From Pediococcus damnosus (GTDB lineage: Bacteria > Bacillota > Bacilli > Lactobacillales > Lactobacillaceae): 51,222 nt of DNA. Location: positions 1-51,222 of the forward strand of contig NZ_JQBD01000008.1 in NCBI RefSeq assembly GCF_001437255.1. The letters are read 5' to 3'. The translations under genes were made by a program, and so were the position numbers. Every line of letters begins with the position of its first letter. The first letter of the stretch is position 1. Under the pieces are notes generated by a model. It searched no databases. It saw nothing but the letters and a program-made list of their open reading frames with translations, and had not been told where the DNA came from. Shown here piece by piece: positions 24,698-32,923 of the stretch.

Positions 24698-25135
24698 TTG
24701 CCAAAATTTCAACAACAACTTACCCAACTAAGTAAAGAGCTCAATCAATCTGAGCGTTTTTATCGCCAGTGGGCCAAACAACAGGGTATCAACTACAATC
24801 AATTAATCACTTTATATGAACTGTATACCCAAGGTCAGTGTACCCAAAAAGGTATTTGTGAAATTTGGATCGCTTCAAAACAAACCATTAATACCATTTG
24901 CAATGTCTTCATTAAAGACGGTGTAATCCAGATTAGTGACAAAACTAATGACGATGGACGTGAACGTTTGCTAAAGCTAACCACTAAGGGTACCCGCCTC
25001 GCTAAACCCATCGTCGATAAATTACTGGCTTTGGAAGCCGACGTATCTGGTCAGCTTGGTACCGAAACCCTGAAATTATTAATTAAAAATATGCACAAAC
25101 TTAACGTGGCATTCGATGCCCATTTAGAGAAATAG
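24698..25135 (+). CDS. MarR family transcriptional regulator
   Basis: 145 residues starting at TTG (GGAGG, 7 nt upstream; no ATG fits). Winged helix with the reading head TQKGICEIWIASKQTINTICNVFIKDG near residues 47-73 and the wing KTNDDGRERLLKLTTKGTRLA. Helical flanks form the dimer. Autorepressor of the operon through the inverted repeat over the promoter; it most likely responds to the substrate of the exporter encoded next. Stop codon overlaps the ribosome site of the downstream gene (TAGGAG). Confidence 0.88.
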   Translation: MPKFQQQLTQLSKELNQSERFYRQWAKQQGINYNQLITLYELYTQGQCTQKGICEIWIASKQTINTICNVFIKDGVIQISDKTNDDGRERLLKLTTKGTRLAKPIVDKLLALEADVSGQLGTETLKLLIKNMHKLNVAFDAHLEK

Positions 25136-25147
25136 GAGACTAATAAT

Positions 25148-25468
25148 ATGATTTGGTTAGAATTAGTTGTTGCCGGAATTTTTGAAACCGTTTGGGCAAC
25201 CACCATGAAATATAGTGAAGGGTTCACAAAACCAGGATTTTCAATTGCAACGCTTGTAGCCATGACGGCAAGTTTCTTGCTTTTAGCCCGAGCCACAAAA
25301 ACATTACCTCTAAGTATCGCTTATCCAATTTGGACCGGAATTGGTGCCGTTGGCAGTATTTTAGTAGGCGTTATCTTATTTAAAGATAGTTTGTCTCCTT
25401 TAACATGGATATTTGTTGGCTTTTTATTGGTTGGAATTGTTGGCATTAAATTAACCACAGGTCATTGA
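25148..25468 (+). CDS. gdx: Small multidrug resistance family exporter, Gdx/SugE type
   Basis: 106 residues, four helices, dual-topology SMR transporter. Glu13 in helix 1 is the substrate/proton site, and the sequence WLELVVAGIFETVWATTMKYSEGF matches the guanidinium exporter branch (SugE/Gdx), in which W-x-x-x-M-K-x-S-x-GF follows Glu13. The alternative EmrE branch usually lacks this. Guanidinium exporters are commonly controlled by guanidine riboswitches; here a MarR regulator does it. Export of guanidinium or quaternary ammonium is family inference. Confidence 0.9.
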   Translation: MIWLELVVAGIFETVWATTMKYSEGFTKPGFSIATLVAMTASFLLLARATKTLPLSIAYPIWTGIGAVGSILVGVILFKDSLSPLTWIFVGFLLVGIVGIKLTTGH

Positions 25469-25544
25469 AATTGAATCAAAAACTGAAAAGAACTAGGATT
25501 AAGACGTTTATTTGAGGATATCTGAAACAAAAAGAGGGTAAATC

Positions 25545-26294
25545 ATGCTTCAATTTGCGTTATTAATCGTAATTGGTTTCTTCGTTGGCCTATTTGTCAT
25601 TTCAATGGGTGGTGGCGGTGGTGCCATCTATTTAGGTGTCTTAACAGCCGTTTTCAACTTGGCGCCCGCATCGGCTGCGGCCACTTCGATCGTCACTGCC
25701 TTACCATCTCTAGCAATTGGATCTTGGTTATATTATCGTCAGGGTCAAATTAACTTTCACCTCGGGAATACGATGCTAATTTCTGCGATTCCATCTGTAA
25801 TCATTGGGGCATTGATTGCGCCCTTTATTCCTACAAAACTTTATAACTTAATCATTGGCTTAATTCTTTTTGTGTTAGGTGTTCAAGTTCTGTATAAACT
25901 CAAAGCCAATTCTCGCACACAAAATCCACATTCTTCCAAGGTTTTGCCTCTAATCTTTGGCGCCATTAGTGGATTAATGGTCGGCGTTGCTGGTTTAAGC
26001 GGTGGTGGCCCAATTACAGCCGGATTGCTTTTAATGGGAGCGTCGATGATTCAAGCTTCTGCAACTTCATCTTATGTACTAATTTGCATGTCTATCATCG
26101 GGGCACTTACCCATTTATCTGGCGGCCAAATAGACTGGTCAGTTGGCATTTGCTTAATGGCTGGTTCCATCATTGGCGCTGCTATTGCTCCAAAACTTAT
26201 GAAAAAATTTGCTGTTGGCAATGGCGCCGTCGTTTTAAAAGTTATTATGGGTGTTTTACTGATATTTATGGGAATCAAAACTTTTCTAAACTAA
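25545..26294 (+). CDS. TSUP family transporter (TauE/SafE)
   Basis: 249 residues, about eight helices in two homologous halves, each with the TSUP mark: GLFVISMGGGGGAIYLGVLTAVF in the first and MVGVAGLSGGGPITAGLLLMGAS in the second. Family members export sulfite, sulfoacetate or other organosulfur anions. Ribosome site GAGGGTAAATCATG. Lies 76 bp after gdx without a terminator, so it probably belongs to the MarR operon. A second, unrelated TSUP is at 31385. Substrate not readable. Confidence 0.88.
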   Translation: MLQFALLIVIGFFVGLFVISMGGGGGAIYLGVLTAVFNLAPASAAATSIVTALPSLAIGSWLYYRQGQINFHLGNTMLISAIPSVIIGALIAPFIPTKLYNLIIGLILFVLGVQVLYKLKANSRTQNPHSSKVLPLIFGAISGLMVGVAGLSGGGPITAGLLLMGASMIQASATSSYVLICMSIIGALTHLSGGQIDWSVGICLMAGSIIGAAIAPKLMKKFAVGNGAVVLKVIMGVLLIFMGIKTFLN

Positions 26295-26301
26295 AAATGT
26301 G

Positions 26302-26330
26302 AGCAACAAGACAAAAAGTGTCTTGTTGCT
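26302..26330 (+). terminator. Hairpin after the marR-gdx-TSUP operon
   Basis: Perfect 12-bp stem AGCAACAAGACA/TGTCTTGTTGCT with a 5-base loop but no T run behind it. Confidence 0.5.
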
Positions 26331-26389
26331 TACATTTACTTATAAATAACTATCCAGTCGAAAAAGCTTACTTTACTTAACTTAAAAAA

Positions 26390-26605
26390 CTATTCTTTTC
26401 TATTATGAATCACTAAATAAACCACTAGTTGACAAACTATCACTAACAAGAAAAAAATGCCAAGGACCACTAAAGCAATCTCTTTAGCTTGTGGCGTTTG
26501 AACCACCCCAGCACCATCTACTTTTCGAAACAAAATAAAAATGAAGGTACCAAAAAACAAAACCACTAAACCAATGTTAACCATCCACCAGCCTTTAAAC
26601 TTCAT
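26390..26605 (-). CDS. Small two-helix membrane protein
   Basis: 71 residues with two hydrophobic helices (GLVVLFFGTFIFILF and ALVVLGIFFLLVIVCQLVVYL) joined by a short acidic/hydrophilic linker; the tail is basic. Ribosome site is poor (AGGTGAG). It follows XRE-membrane gene 3 by 26 bp and is probably co-transcribed. Family not recognised. Confidence 0.55.
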   Translation of the reverse strand: MKFKGWWMVNIGLVVLFFGTFIFILFRKVDGAGVVQTPQAKEIALVVLGIFFLLVIVCQLVVYLVIHNRKE

Positions 26606-26631
26606 ATTCTCACCTAGCTCTCAAAAACAAG

Positions 26632-27171
26632 TTAAATGAACTTCAGTTTGAATCCCCAATAATAAATTGCGTCAACACTTAACAAGCACCCCGTCAAAGT
26701 ATAAACAACTTGTAAGCTAAAATTCATTAAAAACAGATTTCTCCAGGCCGAAACAAACAGTACCAATGCCAACAAACTACTTCCAATAAGTAACTCCTTC
26801 CATCCAAGTTTTCGTTTCAAAAATAAAACAAGCAACAAGATCAGCAAGGCAATCAACAAATCTGAAAACAACAGCATTGATACAGTTGTTGCCACAATTA
26901 ATCTCCCAGTAATTAAAACAGCCAGAGCAATCCCGATATTCCACGTCTTATTTTTTGGTCTTACTTGTTTTCTGCCCATCAATTCATCTGTTGTGACATT
27001 TAAAAGAGTTGCAAGACGGCTAACCATTTCAATATCAGGAAAATTGCGACCTGTTTCCCAACTTGAGACTGTTTTGCGCGAAACATAAAGTTGTTCCGCT
27101 AACACTTGTTGCGTAAACCCTCGCTGTTTTCGAAATTGTTTTAGCATTTGCCCAAAATTTGCATCGGCCAC
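26632..27171 (-). CDS. XRE-family regulator fused to membrane helices (type 3)
   Basis: 179 residues. Helix-turn-helix at residues 5-65 (TQQVLAEQLYVSRKTVSSWETGRNFPDI), then about four membrane helices. Same plan as 5028 and 7326 but a more distant relative. Upstream are a GNAT gene and an immunity-like gene on the same strand. A membrane-tethered regulator of this small locus is the simplest model. Overlapping minus-strand frames are shadows. Confidence 0.78.
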   Translation of the reverse strand: MADANFGQMLKQFRKQRGFTQQVLAEQLYVSRKTVSSWETGRNFPDIEMVSRLATLLNVTTDELMGRKQVRPKNKTWNIGIALAVLITGRLIVATTVSMLLFSDLLIALLILLLVLFLKRKLGWKELLIGSSLLALVLFVSAWRNLFLMNFSLQVVYTLTGCLLSVDAIYYWGFKLKFI

Positions 27172-27260
27172 ATTGAAACCTCCTCATAATAAAAATAGTT
27201 TTACTCAAAAGTCGAGCTAGTATCACTAGCATTCCTATTATCATGAGCATTATTAAAAAA

Positions 27261-27695
27261 TTACTTATCTGCTTTCATCGTAAATTCAATTTCTTTGGTA
27301 GCAGCATCTGTATCCTGTTTCACAATTGAAAAGCCCTGCGCTTCATAAAACTTCACGGCATGCTCATTTTTTTGATACACACTTAAGGTCAACGGCAACT
27401 GTAATTTTTTAGCTTGCACAACCAATTTCGTTCCTAATCCTTGATTCTGCATATCTTTTTTGACAAATAATCCTGCAATATAGCCATCTACAAGCCCCAG
27501 AAAGCCACAAATCAGGTCATCTTGTGTAGCCAAAATAAGTGTCGCTTGCTGAATCTGTTTAGCAACTTCATCATAATTGCTACGCCAATAACCTGGATCT
27601 ATGAAATCATGAGCTTGGCTATTGCCCATCAACCAAATATGCATAACTTGCTTCAATTGAACTTCATTAAGTTCATTCACAATTTCTATTTTCAT
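27261..27695 (-). CDS. GNAT acetyltransferase
   Basis: 144 residues, single GNAT domain. The acetyl-CoA loop is KKDMQNQGLGTKLV near residues 77-90 (Q-N-Q-G-L-G), preceded by strand YIAGLFV, and followed by the YEAQGF motif near residue 120 typical of the YjaB/YhhY group. Substrate unknown. Lies between the XRE-membrane gene and the immunity-like gene with short gaps, all on the minus strand. Confidence 0.85.
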   Translation of the reverse strand: MKIEIVNELNEVQLKQVMHIWLMGNSQAHDFIDPGYWRSNYDEVAKQIQQATLILATQDDLICGFLGLVDGYIAGLFVKKDMQNQGLGTKLVVQAKKLQLPLTLSVYQKNEHAVKFYEAQGFSIVKQDTDAATKEIEFTMKADK

Positions 27696-27709
27696 AATTT
27701 ACCTCAATT

Positions 27710-28036
27710 TTAATTAAACGGCCCAAAAGTGATATGGGTCGCAATGAGTCCGTACCCAAGATTGGCATCTCTTAATTGCTTTTCACTAAGGTTACCCAAT
27801 TGATCTTTCACATACGCATATAAAATTCGACTGTTATTCGGAAAACTCATGGGTACGATATAATTTACTCGATAATCTTCCCATATTTCTCTACATACTT
27901 TTAATTCATCGGCCCCCGCAGTCAGTTCTTTTGCGCGTTTCAACAAACATTGCTTATACTCAAACGGCTGATTGCTAAGATCTTCCCCATAAGCCGCATC
28001 AATCAAACTAAATAACTTTTCAGACTCGCTTTCCAT
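27710..28036 (-). CDS. Small immunity-like protein (EntA_Immun-type suspected)
   Basis: 108 residues, soluble and helical, with the order seen in the 5-11 kb island: acidic start (ESESEKLFSLIDAAYG), a middle KRAKELTAGADELKVCREIW, a hydrophobic/aromatic stretch, then NLSEKQLRDANLGYGLI near the C-terminus. It resembles class IIa bacteriocin immunity proteins in size and plan. The ribosome site is GGGGGAG before ATG. No precursor peptide is nearby. The call rests on layout and company, not on diagnostic residues. Confidence 0.5.
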   Translation of the reverse strand: MESESEKLFSLIDAAYGEDLSNQPFEYKQCLLKRAKELTAGADELKVCREIWEDYRVNYIVPMSFPNNSRILYAYVKDQLGNLSEKQLRDANLGYGLIATHITFGPFN

Positions 28037-28130
28037 ATTCTACACTCCCCCATTTTGATAACATGTTTCTTATTACTCCATAAAAATAGCACATTTGATA
28101 AGGAACATCAATGTGCTTATTTTTGAAGCT

Positions 28131-28826
28131 CTAGACTTCATAGTTATTCAATTTTTTGTAAATTTTTTGCATTTTAGTTTCAATTCCGGATAGCTCTTCA
28201 GCGTACCCATGCAAATCATTGCCATACTGGGCGACCAATTTATCATCAATATCCGTTTTATAACGTAATTTATGTTCCAAACTCGCCCACATATCCATGC
28301 CAACGGTCCGAATCTGAATTTCAACGTTAACATCATGACTTCCGTTGGATTGAAAAACCGGCACAGAAACCACCACATGTAAACTCCGATAACCGCTTGG
28401 TTTCGGGTTTTTGATGTAATCCTTACATTTTATCAATGTCACATCTGATTGACTTAAAAGTAATTTTTTAATCAAATAAACATCGTCAATATAATTTGTA
28501 ATCACCCGAATTCCAGCGACATCAAAGATATGATTTTTAATATTATCGATAGTCAGGTCGTAGCCTTTACGGTTCATTTTTTCTGCTAAACTTTGGACAT
28601 CTTTCATCCGCTCTTCGATATGATGAATTGGATTGTGATCATAGTTCACCTGAAATTCAGAATCAAGATTCTCTAGTTTCGTTCCAATTTCGTTTGCACC
28701 AGCTTCACCTAACTGGTATAGCTGCCCTAACTTTTGTAAATTTCTGATATCTGGCATACCTTTTGGCCATTCAAAGTTGGTTCCTAATTTGTTAAAGTTC
28801 ATAAAATTTCTTCGCTCAAGTATCAC
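28131..28826 (-). CDS. relP: Small alarmone synthetase, RelP/YwaC type
   Basis: Transfers pyrophosphate from ATP to GTP/GDP to make (p)ppGpp; no hydrolase domain. Marks: HNPIHHIEERMKDVQSLAEKM, the DVAGIRVI motif, KDYIKNPKPSGYRSLHVVV (synthetase core), VEIQIRTVGMDMWASLEHKLRYK. These match YwaC rather than YjbM/RelQ. The start is probably GTG at 28826: AGGAG sits 8 nt upstream; an internal ATG at 28802 is possible. Usually induced by cell-envelope stress in related bacteria. It lies 94 bp upstream of the immunity-like gene on the same strand. Confidence 0.9.
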   Translation of the reverse strand: MILERRNFMNFNKLGTNFEWPKGMPDIRNLQKLGQLYQLGEAGANEIGTKLENLDSEFQVNYDHNPIHHIEERMKDVQSLAEKMNRKGYDLTIDNIKNHIFDVAGIRVITNYIDDVYLIKKLLLSQSDVTLIKCKDYIKNPKPSGYRSLHVVVSVPVFQSNGSHDVNVEIQIRTVGMDMWASLEHKLRYKTDIDDKLVAQYGNDLHGYAEELSGIETKMQKIYKKLNNYEV

Positions 28827-28924
28827 AAAAATCACTCCTAATTATGACCTATTTTAGCACTAGCCAGTCAAAACAACGATAACTTGGCATAATTTAAGGA
28901 TATTTAAGTTCAGAATCAGCCAGG

Positions 28925-29887
28925 CTACTGATTAACAACATATTTAGCTTTTTTGCCATCGTTTATTAAACCAATATTATCGGCCACAATCTTTCCCATG
29001 GCATCCCGTGCTTCAACCGTTGCATTGCCAATATGAGGCGTCAAAATAACGTTTTTCATATCTTGTAATCCAGGAGTCACAGCTGGTTCATGTTCATAAA
29101 CATCCAGGGCAGCCCCTGCAATGTCTTTATTTTTCAAAGCATCCCTTAACGCCGCTTCATCAACAATTGGTCCCCGACCCACGTTGACCAAGGCTGCGGT
29201 TGCTTTCATTTGCTGAAAAACATTTTGATTGAACTGATGATAATTAGCTGAAGTTTGCGGCGCATTAATACTGATAAAATCACTCGTTTCAATTAATTCA
29301 TCAAAGGTCACATATTTTACCCCAAGGCTTCGTTCTTCAGGATCCGACTTTTGATGCGGTTGCCAATACTGGACTTTCATTGAAAGGGCGGCCGCTTTCC
29401 GCGCAACTTCTTGACCAATATTCCCTAAACCAACAATTCCTAAAGTTTTTCCAGCAATTTCGTGCCCTAAGAAATAAAGTGGCGCCCAACCTGGAAAACC
29501 GTCTTTACGCATCTGCGCGTCACCTTCCACCATTCGATGACTCAAAGCTAAGATTAATCCAATTGTGACTTCCGCTACTGGATTTGTCGAAACGATCGGG
29601 GTGTTGGTCACCACAATCCCTTTTTCCTTAGCATAGCTAGTATCAATATTATTGAAACCAGCCCCAAAATTAGCGATTAGTTTCAGGTTTGGCGCGTGAT
29701 CAATAATTTCCTTATCAACTTGGGTTGAAAGGGCAGTAATTAAATATTTTGCATCTTCTACTTGCGCCATCAACTCTTGATGTGAAATTAATCCTTCACC
29801 AGCATAAACCTTGTAATCCAACTGATGGGCTTTCAAAATCTCTGTCGTGATTGTTGGTAATTCTGCTGCAATATAAACTTGACTCAT
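28925..29887 (-). CDS. D-isomer specific 2-hydroxyacid dehydrogenase
   Basis: 320 residues in the FDH/D-LDH family. NAD-binding GIVGLGNIGQEVAR near residue 150, catalytic Arg in NVGRGPIVDE near 235, Glu in YEHEP near 265, His in LTPHIGNAT near 285. The TTALSTQVD segment and the domain order fit glyoxylate/hydroxypyruvate reductase-type enzymes rather than D-lactate dehydrogenase (which has a longer N-terminal signature). Monocistronic, divergent from the HxlR gene, which probably regulates it. Confidence 0.88.
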   Translation of the reverse strand: MSQVYIAAELPTITTEILKAHQLDYKVYAGEGLISHQELMAQVEDAKYLITALSTQVDKEIIDHAPNLKLIANFGAGFNNIDTSYAKEKGIVVTNTPIVSTNPVAEVTIGLILALSHRMVEGDAQMRKDGFPGWAPLYFLGHEIAGKTLGIVGLGNIGQEVARKAAALSMKVQYWQPHQKSDPEERSLGVKYVTFDELIETSDFISINAPQTSANYHQFNQNVFQQMKATAALVNVGRGPIVDEAALRDALKNKDIAGAALDVYEHEPAVTPGLQDMKNVILTPHIGNATVEARDAMGKIVADNIGLINDGKKAKYVVNQ

Positions 29888-29998
29888 TTTTACATTCCTC
29901 CTAAAATATATTTACTTCTACGCCTGCATTATTGCCTAAATTGCAAATAACTACAATAACGCACTTTTTAGTAACTAACTCTAAAATGGAGGTAACTC

Positions 29999-30400
29999 AT
30001 GACTGATCAACTTAGAAAAAGTGTCCTTAAAAAGCTTGCTGATGGCGATTATAGTTGTCCTAAAGAATTCACATTATCGATGTTTAGCGGTAAATGGAAA
30101 ATCAATATTATTTACCATTTGGGCCAAGACGGCGCCTATTACTTTGGCGAATTGCAAAAATTATTGCCAACCGCTTCCCATAAAATGATCGCTGAGAAAC
30201 TAAAAGAACTCGTTTCAGATGGCATTGTTTCTCGCCAAGAGATTTCCGGTCCCCGTATCAAAGTTAAGTACACCTTAACTAATCTGGGAAAATCACTTCT
30301 TCCCATCATTAATGCCATGTATGATTGGGGAACAGAGCGCATTCAACAGTTACAGGTCGCTCATGTTAAATTTAACTTGGGTGAAGTTAAACCAGATTAA
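29999..30400 (+). CDS. HxlR family transcriptional regulator
   Basis: 133 residues. Typical opening with Cys20 (YSCPKEFTLSMFSGKWK), followed by the winged helix around FGELQKLLPTASHKMIAEKLKELVSDG. The cysteine is the electrophile or aldehyde sensor in relatives such as HypR and YodB, which suggests a redox/carbonyl signal. GGAGG is 9 nt before the ATG. The 111-bp divergent gap to the dehydrogenase gene is the likely control region. Confidence 0.9.
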   Translation: MTDQLRKSVLKKLADGDYSCPKEFTLSMFSGKWKINIIYHLGQDGAYYFGELQKLLPTASHKMIAEKLKELVSDGIVSRQEISGPRIKVKYTLTNLGKSLLPIINAMYDWGTERIQQLQVAHVKFNLGEVKPD

Positions 30401-30464
30401 GACATATCAAAATATCAAATAAGTTAGTTGTTTTTTAGCCTAAATGCCTTAATTAGGTTCTCAA

Positions 30465-30502
30465 ATGAAAGCGTTTGATTTCTATGAATGATGAACTATA
30501 CT
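30465..30502 (+). promoter_or_regulatory. Promoter with a near-cre site for the family X gene
   Basis: TTGATT (30475-30480), 16-bp spacer, TATACT (30497-30502). Overlapping the -35 is TGAAAGCGTTTGA, one mismatch from the low-GC cre consensus, so CcpA repression is possible but unproven. Confidence 0.5.
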
Positions 30503-30529
30503 TAAGGCAAAATATTGGGGGCGCTAAAT

Positions 30530-31111
30530 ATGAAAGATGAATTGGAAACCGTTTTTGAACGAACTGACTGGCAGGTAATGCCGGACAACCTTACGTTATT
30601 ACAAAATTGGATTTTAGATGTAAAAAAATTACAAATCGGTAAAATGGTTTGGCCAGTTCAGGGAACTTTTGCTGCTTTTCGTAAAAAAACACATGGCGTT
30701 AGTGTCGTAATCACATCTCAACAACTTCAATTACTAAAAAATGATCAACTCAACCTTACTTTTGCCAGCAAAGATATTAAAAAGTGTACTGTATTTCTTG
30801 AGGAAAACATGAGGCAACCTACCATAGCAGCAACTACCCATCCCAGATTTCACACAATTATTCAGATTGAAACTGACGATACGAACTATTATTTCCAAGT
30901 ATATGGAGCCCAAGCTGGATGGTATCTCGTTACACATGCAAATACTATTTGGAATGTCCCTACTGCTGATCCACTGAACCTTAAACAGTTTGCCGCCACT
31001 GATGACGATGAACAACTTATGATCCAAATTAATAAATTTGGATATTATAATTTAGTGAAGGGTACGAAATACGAATTTTCAAATCAGAAAATTATTGTAA
31101 CTCGCAACTAA
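30530..31111 (+). CDS. Unrecognised family X, paralogue 3
   Basis: 193 residues from the ATG at 30530 (GGGGGCG upstream). Aligns along its whole length with 8709-9272: WPVQGTFAAF, SKDIKKCTVFLEE, PRFHTIIQIETDDTNYYFQVYGAQAGWYLV, and the hallmark ADPLNLKQFAATDDDEQLM. No membrane helix, signal peptide or enzyme motif. It stands apart from the other two, near a second immunity-type locus, and is followed by a tiny membrane ORF. Function unknown. Confidence 0.65.
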   Translation: MKDELETVFERTDWQVMPDNLTLLQNWILDVKKLQIGKMVWPVQGTFAAFRKKTHGVSVVITSQQLQLLKNDQLNLTFASKDIKKCTVFLEENMRQPTIAATTHPRFHTIIQIETDDTNYYFQVYGAQAGWYLVTHANTIWNVPTADPLNLKQFAATDDDEQLMIQINKFGYYNLVKGTKYEFSNQKIIVTRN

Positions 31112-31163
31112 GTCCATTAATCATTGTTATCTTCAAAATCCACAGATAAGGAGATAAGGACAT

Positions 31164-31325
31164 TTGATAATTATTAAAATCATCGGTATTATTTTACTCC
31201 TAGCGCTGGGTGCCTATTTTGTTAATGGTGGTTGGGCTGATAATTTAGGAGCACTATATCGAAACTATAAACAATCCAAACTATCTCTAAGGGCATTTAT
31301 CAAAACAATAATTAAAAAAGGATAG
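31164..31325 (+). CDS. 53-residue membrane peptide
   Basis: Starts at TTG after AAGGAGATAAGG. Sequence begins with a hydrophobic helix (IIGIILLLALGAYFV), then GGWADNLG, and a basic amphipathic tail (YRNYKQSKLSLRAFIKTIIKK). Stop codon TAG is inside the stem of the following terminator. Too short for gene callers, but the ribosome site and terminator frame it well. Downstream of the family X gene by 52 bp and probably co-transcribed. Confidence 0.5.
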   Translation: MIIIKIIGIILLLALGAYFVNGGWADNLGALYRNYKQSKLSLRAFIKTIIKKG

Positions 31326-31347
31326 TGCAAAATGCACTATCCTTTTT
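31320..31347 (+). terminator. Terminator after the 53-residue ORF
   Basis: GGATAGTGCA/TGCACTATCC stem with an AAA loop and a T5 tail, preceded by an A run, so it can also act on the opposite strand. Confidence 0.8.
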
Positions 31348-31384
31348 GTCCTAGCTATTTATTCACACTTTTAAGCAAAACCTT

Positions 31385-32116
31385 TTACCGAAAAAACAAA
31401 AGTCCACCAAAAATAATCAGTAACACATAAATATATTTGACCAACGTTTCACGGGCGATATGGGCACTGATCCAGTTTTCGAATGGAATGACCACAAACA
31501 GTAACGGAATAATAATTAAGAGTAACTGAACCACTTCCAACGACCAGAATCCTGACGCAACTTGGCTGGCCACCACAATCATGCCAACACAAACGAAATG
31601 GGCCTGAGCGATCCCCCGCATTTTATCTACTGGCCACCGTTTTAAAGTTCCATACATCACAACCGGAACCCCGTGACTATTGAAGGCACTTCCTAGAATT
31701 CCTGAGATCATGCCCGCTACGTAATCCCAGCCCTTAGCATGTAATCGCACTTTCCCAGTGCTTTTCCGAAAGGCTTTATACAAACTATAGGCGCCATAGC
31801 AAATCAAAAATACCCCAAACAAATGAAGGACCAAAGTTCTATTCACCGTTTTAATGAGCAGGATCCCCAATGGCACACCCAGTAATGATCCAGCAACTAA
31901 CCGCCGGACGACAGCAAAATCAATTTGGGCGCGAAACTTAATTGTCGCTGGTAACGCTACTAGTAATCCTAAAACCCCAATCAAAGCGGTTGACGTTTGC
32001 AAATTGAAACCAATTAAAGCTAATAACGGCATGGTAACTAATGCTTCGCCAAATCCAAAGACCGTTCGAACTAAGGCACCAAATAACGCAATTAAAATGA
32101 TTAAAACTAGTGTCAT
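31385..32116 (-). CDS. TSUP family transporter
   Basis: 243 residues, about eight helices, two TSUP halves: FGALVRTVFGFGEALVTMPLLALIG and MISGILGSAFNSHGVPVVMYGTL. The second-half glycine run is modified compared with 25545, so it is a separate subtype. GGAG 7 nt before ATG. Last gene of the minus-strand run mcrB-mcrC-hydrolase-TSUP. Substrate unknown; likely an organic or sulfur anion exporter. Confidence 0.85.
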   Translation of the reverse strand: MTLVLIILIALFGALVRTVFGFGEALVTMPLLALIGFNLQTSTALIGVLGLLVALPATIKFRAQIDFAVVRRLVAGSLLGVPLGILLIKTVNRTLVLHLFGVFLICYGAYSLYKAFRKSTGKVRLHAKGWDYVAGMISGILGSAFNSHGVPVVMYGTLKRWPVDKMRGIAQAHFVCVGMIVVASQVASGFWSLEVVQLLLIIIPLLFVVIPFENWISAHIARETLVKYIYVLLIIFGGLLFFR

Positions 32117-32162
32117 TGTGCGTCTCCATTCCGGTTAATTTAACTTTAATTTTAATTTTACC

Positions 32163-32882
32163 TTAGTTCAAGTTTTTCAACCATTGAATTAACCGCTGTG
32201 CTACCTGCCGTTGTTGGGCTTGATTACTGATTGTAGCGGTATTATCTCCCTTTTGCGCTCCATAGCTTCCAAATCCAGCGTGGTTACCACCACTAATCTG
32301 TTCATAGGCTGTATTTTTGGGCAACAGACGCTTAGCCTTTTTATAAGCTGATCGATTTAAAACACCATCGCGACTGGCCGTAATTGATAAAACGGGTAAA
32401 TCGGTGCCTTTTAAACTCCCTTTTTTGTCTGGATAACTTGCCAGAAAGAAAACCCCTTTTAGATGTTTCTGATGCTCGTGTGCATAACGACTAGCCATCA
32501 CACCACCCAGAGAATGCCCACCAATTACATAGTCACGTTGATTATTTTTCAGCACATTGCCGGCCTGATTAGGCGCCAATACTGCCAAATCCATTGGAAA
32601 GCGCACAATGTAAACTGGATAACCGGCATCGGCTACCCGTTTAGCCCAGATACTATAACTAGCCGGTTCAACCAAAGCTCCAGGATAAAAGATTATCTCT
32701 GGATTCGTCGTCAATTTACTTTTGAAATACAATTCTGGCTGGGTTGTCGTTGCTTGTTGGGCGATTTTGTCTGCAGCTTTACTAGGATGATAAACTTGTG
32801 CGTGCAAGTAAAACCAGCCGCCAGATAGTAAAACTATCAAAAAAATCAAGATTGTTAGTAAAATTTTTGTACGTTTCTTCAT
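32163..32882 (-). CDS. Membrane-anchored alpha/beta hydrolase
   Basis: 239 residues. N-terminal signal anchor at 7-22 (ILLTILIFLIVLLSGG), then an alpha/beta hydrolase: FYPGALVEPASY oxyanion region, nucleophile Ser124 in GGHSLGG, Asp in SITASRDGV near 180, His in ISGGNHAGFG near 206. Cell-surface esterase or lipase-like enzyme, substrate unknown. Lies 41 bp after mcrC in the same direction. Confidence 0.85.
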   Translation of the reverse strand: MKKRTKILLTILIFLIVLLSGGWFYLHAQVYHPSKAADKIAQQATTTQPELYFKSKLTTNPEIIFYPGALVEPASYSIWAKRVADAGYPVYIVRFPMDLAVLAPNQAGNVLKNNQRDYVIGGHSLGGVMASRYAHEHQKHLKGVFFLASYPDKKGSLKGTDLPVLSITASRDGVLNRSAYKKAKRLLPKNTAYEQISGGNHAGFGSYGAQKGDNTATISNQAQQRQVAQRLIQWLKNLN

Positions 32883-32923
32883 GAATTATGCCTCTCAATA
32901 ATTTACTTCAAAACATATTAAAA

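Noticed and set aside
26302-26330. Guanidine riboswitch near gdx
   Set aside because: The leader upstream of marR-gdx is only the inverted repeat; the hairpin after TSUP is a terminator-like stem, not a riboswitch.
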